A stretch of DNA of 64,000 nucleotides from Rhizoclosmatium globosum. Taxonomy: Eukaryota > Chytridiomycota > Chytridiomycetes > Chytridiales > Chytriomycetaceae. Of the stretch, positions 36,138 through 46,591 are shown one piece after another. Location: assembly GCA_002104985.1 (NCBI GenBank), contig MCGO01000009.1, positions 62,001 through 126,000 on the forward strand, written 5' to 3'. The translations under genes were made by a program, and so were the position numbers. Below the pieces are notes generated by a model. That model saw only the letters and a program-made list of their open reading frames with translations. It was not told where the DNA came from and searched no databases. Numbering within the stretch: the stretch's first letter is position 1; each line of letters opens with the position of its first letter.

Positions 36138-38924
36138 ATGCAGTTGACTTGCATCAAATCGACCACTATGAAGATTCTTACAGTCGCATGTATAATACCT
36201 CTTCTAGTGTTATCACATGATGTCGATCGAATTCATTCCTCCTCTATGGTTGTTCGGACATCACAACACTACCAGGGAGAGAGCAAAGGTGTCTGTCTCC
36301 TTTGATCTTTGGTCTAAATCTCTGTCTTCTATTGACCAACCTCTTTCAGAATGTAACTGCAGTATCAAGGAGCCTAAACTGCCGTGGCAATACATTTGTA
36401 TAATCGGAAACGCACAGTATGAAACCGACGCCATTCGGTCCCATAAAATGTGGAACAACGCCTTTCCTTCCTTCTGGCATGTCTGGGGCACTCCGTCATC
36501 AATAGAGCCGAATGATATACCGCCAAACATCCAGTTTATTAAATCAAATACATCAAAAACATGGGCCGAAGGAATCGACATTCTCTTAACTATCGCGCAG
36601 TATACCTATGACTGTGAATATATATTCACTCATGATGATGACCTGGATTTTTCGCTTCGGAATGCGAGTGATACGCGACAGCTTGATGAAATGTTGGTGG
36701 ATTTATTGCTAGAGTATCAACCGGCTGTTGCGGGGTTTCCGTGGACTTTTGGAGATCAAACGTATGCGGGGATGAAGAGCCAAGCTCCTTTTCAAGGAGA
36801 CGATGTCAATGTGTTGACAGGTACAGGTTTTCCTTTACATGGAACGCACTAATACCAAAATACCCAAAGGTTTTGATTCAGGAATGATTCTTTATCACAA
36901 ATCTATTGTATCATTTTTCATTCCATATTCTCCTCGCGGGGAGGGAGGATTCATCGGACAGTGGAGTCTTTGCGCGCATTTTCTCACTCTTTTGCTCCTC
37001 TTACTTTCAAAGGCCATGCTATCCGTCTCAATGCCATTCAATACAAAAACTTGGTTAGCATCAGCAACGTTCCCGTCAAACAACGAAATTCGAAAAAGAA
37101 TCTAGCAGGTGGCCTTGTTCTTGATTCAGCCTCCCGCCATCCATATGAATACAAAATGAATAAGCCGTATCTGCAGTTTTTGAGTACGGGGCTTTTGAAC
37201 CCAGCGCAGAGGTTCGGGAGGGAGTTGATGCAGATGGATATTACGTGGAGCGCGGAAAAGGTGAAAGAACGAACATCACTTGAAGAGATAGCATTGAATC
37301 AGAAGATGCATCGCTCATTCAACCGATGGGATGTCTCAACTCATTGGCTGAGTTTTACGATTTATCTCATCCGATTCTGGCTAACAACACATGGATCCGC
37401 TCACATTTCACTGATTCAGATATTGACGACTTCATGGCAATGCGTGATGAGCTGGGAATGGACTTTCGGTTTACTATCCACCTTTTTACTTCGCTTCAAA
37501 ATATGCCAGCATTTATGAATCTATGGACATCACTATCAAAGGCTGAACAAATATCGAATCCTATCTCTATACACATCCATATTGATAATCGGGAACAGAT
37601 GCCAGCATCAGAATTCATTTCAAACTTGCGAGATATTCGTGCACTCAAATCTCCACATGGTCCAGTGGTAATATCAGTGAATACGTGGCGAAAAGGACCG
37701 ATTCAGACATTTATGAATGCCTGGTTCCCTCATTCTACAAAGGAATACGGCATTTTTCTTCCACATGAAAATTGTACTGTCTCCCCTAATTTTCTTCAAT
37801 ATTCCAAACGAATCACATCCTACTATTCGAAGCATTCATCGGCAGCAATCCATGGGTTTTCCTTGCATAATATAGGGACGGACGCCTCCAAAAACCGTCC
37901 ATGGACTCCAAATGTAAAACATGAGTTATTTGTTCTTCAACACCCACCTTCATTTGGATTCGTTGCCAACCCAAATCAATGGGTTGAATTTGTCACTTGG
38001 TTCCATGGCCTTCCACATGATTTTGAGCCGATGGTTTATGACTCTGCTGTGAACCAGCTGGATGTAAATGAGAGATGGGACAAGTTTCTTGGGCGGTATT
38101 TGGTTGAGTTTGGAAAGGCTTTGTGTATCCTCGGTATGGATCGGTGGTGACAGGTGAATCTTCAAAAATGACAGATACAATCAAGTTGGATACTATTGTA
38201 CCAGTGACGGATCTTGAGGTGTACAATTATCAGTTTGAGAAGGTGAAGAAAGTCAGTTCTCTAAATTACGGCAAACGCGTGCGACCTTTGGACAAATGTA
38301 CACTTTTAATGTTTGTGCGAGATCGGTCCCGTATTACATGGAGACGGATTGAGCATTATCAGAATCATCGGCTTCTGGATTCTATTGTTGTTGTTTGGGA
38401 CAACCAAGATAATGCCACAGCACTTGTTCCTCTGACAACTCTTGAAGGAAACTCAACTACCGTGATACCTGTACATGTGATTCATCCTGAACGAATGAGC
38501 TTGAGCAATAGATTTTTGCCTTACAAGGAAATCAAAACAACCTGTGTCATCAATTTACACGAAGACATGAATATCTATCCTGAAGATTTGACTCGAGGAT
38601 AAGGCGTTTCAGCAAAGTAGTTATGATCGCCTTGTGAAGTTTGTGACCCCTTCCACATCAGCCCAGTCCGGAAGCGGAAAATCTATTACCCGCTTTGAAG
38701 GAGGAATTTTCCATGTTAAGTACCTAGAAGCTTATCAAAAGCAAGTTTCCCATCAAATTCGTGATGCCATCGACGAAGCTGGTGGTTGCGCTGACGTGGC
38801 GTTCAGTCGGCTGTTCAAAAAGGAGCCAGATGAGTTTGTTGCTGGCCAGGATTTGAGATTGTTCGCAGCAGACGATGCATGGATGTTTGATGCGCAGATA
38901 GACTGTGAGTTTCTGAATAAATAA
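36138..38924 (+). CDS. Three-module glycosyltransferase, paralogue D
   Basis: About 893 residues, laid out like paralogue C. Exons 36138-36288, 36350-36820 and 36870-38924. ATG 36138 starts a signal-anchor-like segment (TTMKILTVACIIPLLVLSHD). The N-terminal module keeps its acidic motif (YIFTHDDDLDFSLRN, PAVAGFPWTFGD, GFDSGMILYHKS, PRGEGGFIGQWSLCAHF). In the middle module the acidic pair is missing (IFLPHENCTVSPNFLQYS), and in the C-terminal domain DXD is replaced (CVINLHEDMNIYPED) with a short terminal part (GGCADVAFSRLF). Frame breaks near 36990 (T run), 37332, 38125 and 38596 imply five lost bases in all; restoring them gives whole codons and sequence that aligns with C. It is the last gene of the array; its 3' neighbour begins 129 bp on. 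Confidence 0.78.
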
Positions 38925-39053
38925 GAATTGCGCAAGGAAGCAGTTTCGGTTCCTTTGCAACCCTTGTGCAGATCTGTAAGGATTTGCGCCCCATAAAAGA
39001 CAACCACAAATTGACGCTTCTGAATCTTGAACACACACACACAACACATACAC

Positions 39054-42000
39054 ATGGAAGTGAGCAGCACAGCATCGCTTAGCACGGTCGTTGTTCGATG
39101 GCTGTACCGACTTGCGCTTGTCGTCGTTGTTCCACTGTCGCTTGTTGGTCTTGTCGCAGTTGGCGTTGTTGTTCTTTCTCTCGCGGCGACTCGGCCCGAC
39201 GACGTGTGGGAAGTTGGCGCCGAAGCCGACGCCGACGCCGAAGTTGATTTGGATGGACAAGGGCAAAGTGACGGCCGAGCAACGGCGTCGACAACTTCGG
39301 CAACTCGCCAAACTTCGACAGCAACTTCGACATCGCCGCAGCAACAGACACAGCAACAGCCATCGCTCAAACGACGCACGTCAAAGTTGGCTGTAAGGAA
39401 ACAGAGTACGTTGCCTCTTTTGCTCTTTCCGTGCTTGTCCCTCTGATCCCATGTGTGAACACAGAATCACTCTCAGCTCAAGTATCGGCTACGGTCTCGG
39501 ATGCCGCTGTCAGAGCTGCTATTCTCCTCAAACAATCTCCGATTCCTGATTATATCGCTAAAATGACATCAAGTACTGTCGTTGGTTATACCCGTGTGGA
39601 TTCTGCATTTGGTCTCCATGATCGTGTTTCGGAACTCTCTCAGAAAGCAGTGAAGGGAGGCATTGCTGCCGCATCTATCGCTGCTACGGCTGCTTTGAAG
39701 GCTGGGGTTGCATATCAAACTACTCCTAGTTACAAGGAGTTACACGGATTCGAAACAGATGATTCCGAAGATGAAGGCTTCTCGTCTCTCGACGATGAAC
39801 CAAAGCTGCGTACAAATCAGTTGGAAGTATTTGAGTCATCACAGAATGGTATGTGTGGACGTTATCGTTATCGTTTGAAGTAGAAACCCTAATCCATTCC
39901 CGATCACCCAGGAACCCAACGTGTTCTCACCAAGCGTGGCCGCAGGAGGAAGAATCCGTTAGCATTGGCTCGAAAATCATCATCATATTCTCTTGCATCA
40001 ACTTCAACCCCTATCTCTGCTCAACAATACCCCATTATGCCTGATGGCCCATGCGTGAGAATAGTGAAACTGGATACCTCAATTCCTGGCTGCTTTCCTC
40101 AAACTGAATCTGTAGAATCAAGTACGAGTACGGATCCTTACGTAACAGGACTCGGGAACCTTGCAGATGAATCTGAAGCATGTCGTGAATGTGGCCGAGT
40201 TGGATCATATCGCTCTACGCCATTTAATGACTACAGCCAATTTCACAAACAACTGTCAGCGTCCCCAGATCCCTCTCCAACTCTTTTTGGGACACTGTAT
40301 AGTACTGGAACCACAGTTGCAGGCAGAGTGGTTACTGCATCTAGTACATACTTTCTCGGAAAAGAAACGACGGATATTCTTCTTGGAACAAATGAGCCAT
40401 CTCAAGCATCTCAAACGGGACCTATGACGAAAGAAGAAGCTTTTATCCAACAAGCAACTGAAGAAGCCCGTGCAGTACTCGCTGCGTCCCCAATCCGCAC
40501 ATTCTGTGTCGGTGGAACTTTTGTCGCTACAAGCTTAAGAACTTTGATGCGTGCACGTGGAAGTAAACTGAAAAAGTGGTTCACTGGAATTGACGGCAAA
40601 TGCGAGGATTTGGATCCAGAAACTGTCAAGGAGTGGATGCGAGATGGTGTCATGATGAGAGACGGAACTTTCTTTATTGATCGAGACGGAACGCATTTCA
40701 GTCACATTATCAACCATTTACGTGGATTGGCGCTTTCACCGTCCTTGGATTCGAGAAGTACTTTGCTGGAACTGAGACAAGAAGCCTTGTTTTACAATAT
40801 CGTGCCACTTCTGGTAGAAATTGATGAGCGACTCATGTGCGTAGAAATGATTGAAGAGGATGAGATAAGGGAATTGGAAAAGGCGCTGAAGAGGATGGAA
40901 AATGTTCCAAAGGAAGCAGCCGAAGTCACGGTCGTTGAGGAACCTGTTTCACCTGTCAAAGTCGAAACGTTAGTGTGGCAAATAGTAGACTGTCTTCAAG
41001 AAGACCGTCGCCGGAGCGAAGGAGTCTGTCACCAGAACTAGTTTCTACTTCCGTCGGAACATCGAACACGGTTTCTCCTGAACCTAAGCCTAGTCCACTG
41101 GAGTTTTCCACTGTGGAAATGACAACACCTTCGTTAGATCCAGTCATGTCAGAAGGAATAAGGCAAAGAAAACCAACCGACTCTGTTCCCGCGCCTCCCA
41201 CTGATCAAGTCAAACCTGCGACACCGATTCCTGCAACCACTTCTCTCTACGCTCTTCCCACAACAGCAACTCTCTTTTCTCTTGCATCATCTTTCTTAGC
41301 TCCCCAGCAAAAATCCTTTGTCGTTGCCAATCCAGATGGTGGAAACAGCAGTGACGATGAACCAGCTCCACCAGCGTCAACTCCTGTAAACCTTCGTTCA
41401 GCCAGCCCTCAACGCAAACTTTCTATCGCAACAAAGCAAACCCTGATTGAAGCTGACGAAGACACATTTGTCCAACCTACCACACGAGACTCATCTACTT
41501 CTACTTCTGCAGTTTCCTCCAAAAGTGTTGGCATAAGTGCGAAACAAGTGACGAAAGAATCAGGCACGCAATCAGCTCCAGAAAGCAGAGCAGCGGGTCT
41601 TGGGAAGACGTCATGACTCAATCGCATGAAGAAACATTGCACAAATTACTCACAAAACGGCGACAATGGCGTCTACAATTAGAACTCAAGGGAATTACAC
41701 CACCCACCCTATCTGACCTCAACGGAAAGAAATGGACGCGATTTTAGAAGCGAAAGAGGACGGAGCTCCTGAAACTACATTGATTGCGAAAACTGTACAA
41801 TGGCTCAACAAGGCCACATGGAACCGAATCAGTGTTTTCAATGCCAAGCGAGTTCAACAAGGAAACGTGTTTACAGCCTACACTGAGGCGGGGCGCAGCG
41901 AGTTGTGGATCAAAAGGCTTTGGAAATGAGTGTTTGGATTGAGAGGGGGTTGGAACGTGTGGGTGTCTTGTGTGGCATGCCTCCCCCACCACGTAATGAT

Positions 42001-42093
42001 CTGCTCATGAATTTTGCGTGGGCTGCTGGCTGTGGGTTCTCGGGTATGGTGCAGATTGGGGTTGTGTTTGCTGTCGTTTGGTTGTTGATGTGA
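39054..42093 (+). CDS. KCTD-type BTB/T1-domain protein with terminal membrane segments
   Basis: About 973 residues. Exons 39054-39405, 39465-39848 and 39912-42093. The N-terminus has a hydrophobic span (LYRLALVVVVPLSLVGLVAV) and then an acidic and Gln/Ser/Thr-rich linker. The centre is a potassium-channel-tetramerisation-type BTB domain: FCVGGTFVATSLRTLMRARG, KKWFTGIDG, DGTFFIDRDGTHFSHIINHL and LLELRQEALFYNIVPLLVEI. In other proteins this fold oligomerises and can recruit Cul3; no channel pore is visible. A Ser/Pro-rich region follows, then a helical stretch and a C-terminal hydrophobic tail (FSGMVQIGVVFAVVWLLM) that could anchor the protein. Four frame breaks (near 40975, 41605, 41735 and 41895) each fit one lost base, and restoring them gives whole codons. 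The partner cannot be told from sequence. Confidence 0.75.
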
Positions 42094-42562
42094 TTTTGTG
42101 GATTCGACTGTTGGTAACCTATATATTTGTGGTGTGTATTTGATTTGAGTAATAAATGAAGATAGTAAACCTAGACGATGGCGTTTAAAGAAGGAGTGGT
42201 GGTTTGAGGAAGAGTTGCTTAAAAAAGATGACCTTTTCATTCAGCTGAGATGACATTTAATCCAAGTCAGTTTAATTTGCATTAATTATATTGTGACACG
42301 TCAGCCGCTTCTCCTCATTGCTGAAGAAACACGTTTCCAGAGGAAGCCATCGAGGAGGCCCGTCACTTGTTCCCCCACTCGCTCTTAAAAAAAGAAAGTA
42401 TATAAAGAAGGAAAAGAAGAAGAAAGTGAAAGAAAGTATATAAAGAAAGAAAAGTCAAAATCCCAGTACTGTACCCTCAAGTCTTAAGAGAGATACTACT
42501 GCATAGCTACGCTCCCATGAACATCCGTCTTTAGCTCAATTTTCCAAACATCGTTCACCAAA

Positions 42563-42683
42563 CCAGATCGTGCCAACCTTATGTCCGTTATGATACCCCC
42601 TCCTCAGTTCGTAACCCCTCAGTTCCTAACAAATGGTTTGGGGAGCCTAGTTCACTACAGACCCTACAGTTGGGAATTCCACG
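42563..42683. repeat. Imperfect 120-bp direct repeat, copy 1
   Basis: Begins ccagatcgtgccaacctta and ends ttgggaattccacg. It matches 42927-43046 with scattered substitutions and small indels. Function unknown; possibly a relic of a dispersed repeat family. Confidence 0.8.
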
Positions 42684-42926
42684 TTTGGCCAGAGGATGAG
42701 AGGCAGGGTTACGGAGCGGATGCATAGGGTCTTGATGGTAACAGTCGATACTGCCTCCAACATCAGCGATGATGCTTCCAGCTCCAGCGACGAAGCTTCC
42801 CAAAATAAATCTTAAAAAAAAACGCACCTTCCAGTTGTTGATGTTTTTCGCTTCACTCAAACTACGCTCACTAGACCAACACTCGCAAGTTAAGGCTTGT
42901 CTACCAACTATCAATCTGGTCCCAGG

Positions 42927-43046
42927 CCAGATCGTGCCAACCTTATGTCCGATGTGATACCCCCTCCTCAGTTCGTAACCTCTCAGTACCTAACAAGTTG
43001 GGTGGGGGGCCTGTTCATTACGGACCCTACAGTTGGGAATTCCACG
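42927..43046. repeat. Imperfect 120-bp direct repeat, copy 2
   Basis: Second copy of the 42563-42683 element, same orientation, 243 bp downstream. Shared core segments include gataccccctcctcagttc and accctacagttgggaattcc. Confidence 0.8.
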
Positions 43047-44163
43047 CCTAGGGTGAATGATAGAAAGCAACCAAGGGATCAAATCCAAGGAGTGTTGGTG
43101 TAGTAGTTTGGATATCGCTTCACTCAATGTCTACACTCGCCCAAGTACACAGCAGCCACCACCATCCTTCCAAAAACTCCAGCTTGCGTTGTCTTGTCTT
43201 GAAGAATCCCCGTTCATCATCATACCAACTACTCCATACCTATACCTTCCATACTTGACTTGTCTTGTTGCCCACTTGCCTTGCAGCTCATGATGGTCCA
43301 GGCCGAGATTCGAGGACAGACAGACACCAGGGAGCCGCCTCACCAGCGCTCAGAACCGCAAGCAGTTCCTTTGCACATGAAGTGAGGCCGATGTACCGAA
43401 TTGACGAGGGTATCTGGTGAAGAAGAGGGATGAGTACCAAAAGACAGAAAGAATTGCCGATTGTATAGAGTGTACCATCTGATGAATAAATGGCGTTGAC
43501 GGAACTTCGGCGTCTTTCTTTTGTTTTTGGTTCGAACCTGAAGTTTGAATTGTCAGATAATTGTCAGAAGGACCCAACAACAGCACCTGACAATCACATC
43601 TTTGACTGGCTGGAGCGACGGATGTGTGTTGTTTCAGACACGAACGAGAGGAGCCCGAGTATGTAGTTGGGTGGTCCTATTGACAATATGTGTGTGGCTA
43701 CAAAGAGGGGCCATCTCGGTCTTGCGAGTGAGAAAACAGAGGTAGACGGTATCCAGTAGATCGATACCAATAAGACGGACTGGCGTCGGCCAGTGGTAGA
43801 GTCGAGTACCCTGCTGACAGCGAATTGGTTTGACAGGTCAGGAAAGTAGGCGAAGGATTGACGACTCACGTCTATGCTGCTCTTGTATACTGGCTAAAAC
43901 TTGTGTGACTTGGTGGATAGACTGGATACTGGAACTTTGGCGAGGTAGAGTGGATGTAGTTTTTGGAGTGGTTTTGTGAGGGACGAAAAGAAGGGCGAAC
44001 ACGACTTTTATAGTCTTTCGAGCTGACAATTCTGAAAAAGACTTGACCACAAGTTACTTTTATTTGTTACGTATTAAATTGGCGTGAAACAACCTCATCA
44101 GACTGGCTTGGCCGGAGTAACCCGGATGTGGCTTCTTAGTTTTTTCTCCGACACCAACTTCAA

Positions 44164-46288
44164 ATGCTCCGAGTGAGTCGCCTTGCCACCGCCGTCCGCC
44201 TCAGCGCCGTTCGCCGCATCCGCATCCAGCCACGTTGCCTGTCAACACACGTACCGCCGGCCTCAACGTCCGCGGTTCCTCTTCCGGGATCACCCGAGGC
44301 TTCTACTGATTCAAAGGCCTCTGACGCTGCGAGCCACGCCGTTGTGTCCATTTTCGACATGTTCTCGATCGGTGTTGGTCCATCGTCGTCGCACACTGGT
44401 TTGTCGCTAGTTTGGTGGTTGTTAATGAAGGGATAACTTATTATGATGGTTACAGTGGGTCCAATGCGTGCTGCAAGGATCTTTGTGAAGGAGGCTGAAG
44501 AACTTGGTTTTATTCCACATATTCATCAGATTAGAGTTGATTTGTACGGCTCGCTTGCCTTGACTGGTGTTGGTCACGGAACTCCCGGAGCTATCCTTGT
44601 AAGCTTGTGATCCACCGGATCCAGTCGTCTTGTCGCTTATGCATAACGTTAGATGGGCCTTGAAGGAGAGTCCCCTGAACTCGTCGATGCTAAATCCATT
44701 CCATCCCGTCTCGAAAATATCAAGACCAATCTGTCCTAAACGTTGCAGGAGATTCCAAAATTACCTTTGATTATGCCAAACATATGTGTTTTCACTACAT
44801 GGAGGCTCTTCCACAGCATCCCAACGGAATGCGTATTACATGTTACGACAAGGATGGTGATATGGTAAGCAATACAGCAGATAGAACGAGTGAAGACTAG
44901 GAATAACGATATCGAAATGAATTGCAAATGGGTCTGGATCGTAAAAACAATAGTCCTAATCGCCACCGACAGATTGCCACAAACGAATTCTTTTCTATTG
45001 GAGGAGGTTTCGTCATCAACGAGCCCATTCAAGTTCTCCCAAAGTATCAAAAATCAGCTTCCAAATCCACAACTCCTCCAGCCTCTGAAGAGCAAACCAC
45101 AGAATCCCGACTTGTCAAGGAAAACAGTTTCCAAAAAACAAACGGAGATGATCACTTGATCACCATGCTTCCCTTTTATGACGCCCAAGTTTTTGGAAGT
45201 TTGTGTTCGAGAGGAGTGTCTATTGCCGAAGTGGTATTCAGGAATGAGTTACAGGTTTGTTGTTCATTAATCATTGAAACAAATTTCTAAATTGTTTTCA
45301 GTGGCGTGATGCTGAAGATGTCAAACGACGAGCATTGAACATCTGGAACGTCATGGATGCATCCATTTCAAACGGAATCTCCTCATCGAAGAATACTTGC
45401 CCGGAAAACTGAAAGTCAAGCGAAGAGCACCATTTTTGCACCGCAAACTGATGGCTGGATTCGCAGACTATGCTGGAATGAATTTGGGTCCTAAACACAA
45501 ACAGCTTGGAGCTGGAAAGAAGTCCTTGATTTCTGAGGCCCTCAGTTTGTCAACCAAGGAACCGAAGCGAAGCGAATTAACGCTGGCGTTCAAGGACTTG
45601 GCTAGAGTTCCACCAGAGATGAAGAGACACTTACCAGCGCTTGACTGGGTCTCCATGTACGCGTTGGCTGTAAATGAAGGTATGTTATGAGCTTCTTTCT
45701 TTTTACAGGAACGAGATTTCAACCAATTCCGCAGAAAATGCTGCTGGAGGTCGCGTTGTGACCGCTCCCACGAACGGTGCTGCCGGAACTATTCCAGCAG
45801 TGTTGAAGTATTACCTCGAATTCATTTGTCCCTCTCCCGAACATGCAGAACGTGATATTCTTGAGTTCTTGTTTACAGCAGCTGCAATTGGTATGCTATA
45901 TAAGCGAGGAGCATCCATCTCCGCAGCGGAAATGGGTTGTCAAGGAGAAGTCGGTGTCGCATGCTCAATGGCTGCTGGTGCGTTCACAGCTGTTATGGGT
46001 GGAACTGTAGAGCAGGTTGAGAATGCCGCTGAGATTGGAATGGAGCACAACTTGGGACTCACCTGTGATCCACCTGAGGGACTCGTCGTTATTCCATGCA
46101 TCGAGAGAAATGCGTTGGCAGCTGTGAAAGCGATTACTGCGGCTCAGCTCGCTTTGAACGGTGATGGAACTCACAGGGTTCATTTGGATCAAGTTATTGC
46201 AACCATGCGTCAGACTGGTATGGATATGATGACCAAGTACAAGGAGACGTCACAGGGTGGTTTGGCTGTAAATGTTCCAGTTTGTTAG
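44164..46288 (+). CDS. L-serine dehydratase, bacterial Fe-S type, copy 1
   Basis: Deaminates L-serine to pyruvate and ammonia using a 4Fe-4S cluster, unlike the PLP enzyme usual in eukaryotes. Six exons (44164-44398, 44456-44598, 44653-44864, 44973-45254, 45302-45679, 45735-46288), about 601 residues. The N-terminus ([20 protein letters not shown]) is Arg-rich without acidic residues, as in mitochondrial presequences. Beta domain: [20 protein letters not shown] and [19 protein letters not shown]. Alpha domain: [20 protein letters not shown], with cluster Cys in [17 protein letters not shown] and VIPCIERN. The C-terminal [14 protein letters not shown] matches the tail whose last Cys occupies the active site in bacterial enzymes. 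Two apparent one-base losses (near 44728 and 45388) break the frame; restoring them gives whole codons. A paralogue starts 303 bp downstream. Confidence 0.88.
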
Positions 46289-46591
46289 ACAAAGTAATCC
46301 ATAGAAGTAGTTGTGAAGGAATCGTTCATAAAGCGGACCCCATAATCATACAGTTATATTCATCGTCATTTCCATCATTTCAACGCCAGCAAGACAAATC
46401 ACCAATGAGTGGTTGCTGAAGCCAGTAAGAACTTATACCAATATTTGTCCAATTCCATGCATGCTTGGAAGAGCTCAAAACGGAAGGAATGGAAGAGTGT
46501 GACCTTGTTACGCACACCAGACGTCTTATACGTCAAGTTCGAAACAGTTGTTGTTGAATATGCAAGAATTTCTTGGCCCAAATCTTATCGG
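46289..46591. promoter_or_regulatory. Spacer between the two serine dehydratase genes
   Basis: About 300 bp with no supported gene. It should hold the 3' end of copy 1 and the promoter of copy 2. The frame of copy 2 is open upstream through part of it (from 46409), but the first Met that opens a presequence is at 46592. Confidence 0.5.

Larger units (their letters stand above)
42094..44163. other. Intergenic region with local repeats
   Basis: About 2.1 kb without a convincing gene. It holds a purine-rich stretch with a twice-repeated gaaagtatataaagaa unit (around 42395-42450), an imperfect 120-bp direct repeat, and short unrecognisable open frames on both strands. No tRNA or transposase signature was seen. 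The segment just before 44164 probably includes the promoter of the first serine dehydratase. Confidence 0.6.

Noticed and set aside
43300..44060. tRNA or small gene in the intergenic region
   Set aside because: No cloverleaf with a matching acceptor stem and TTCGA loop could be assembled, and the open frames have no domain.
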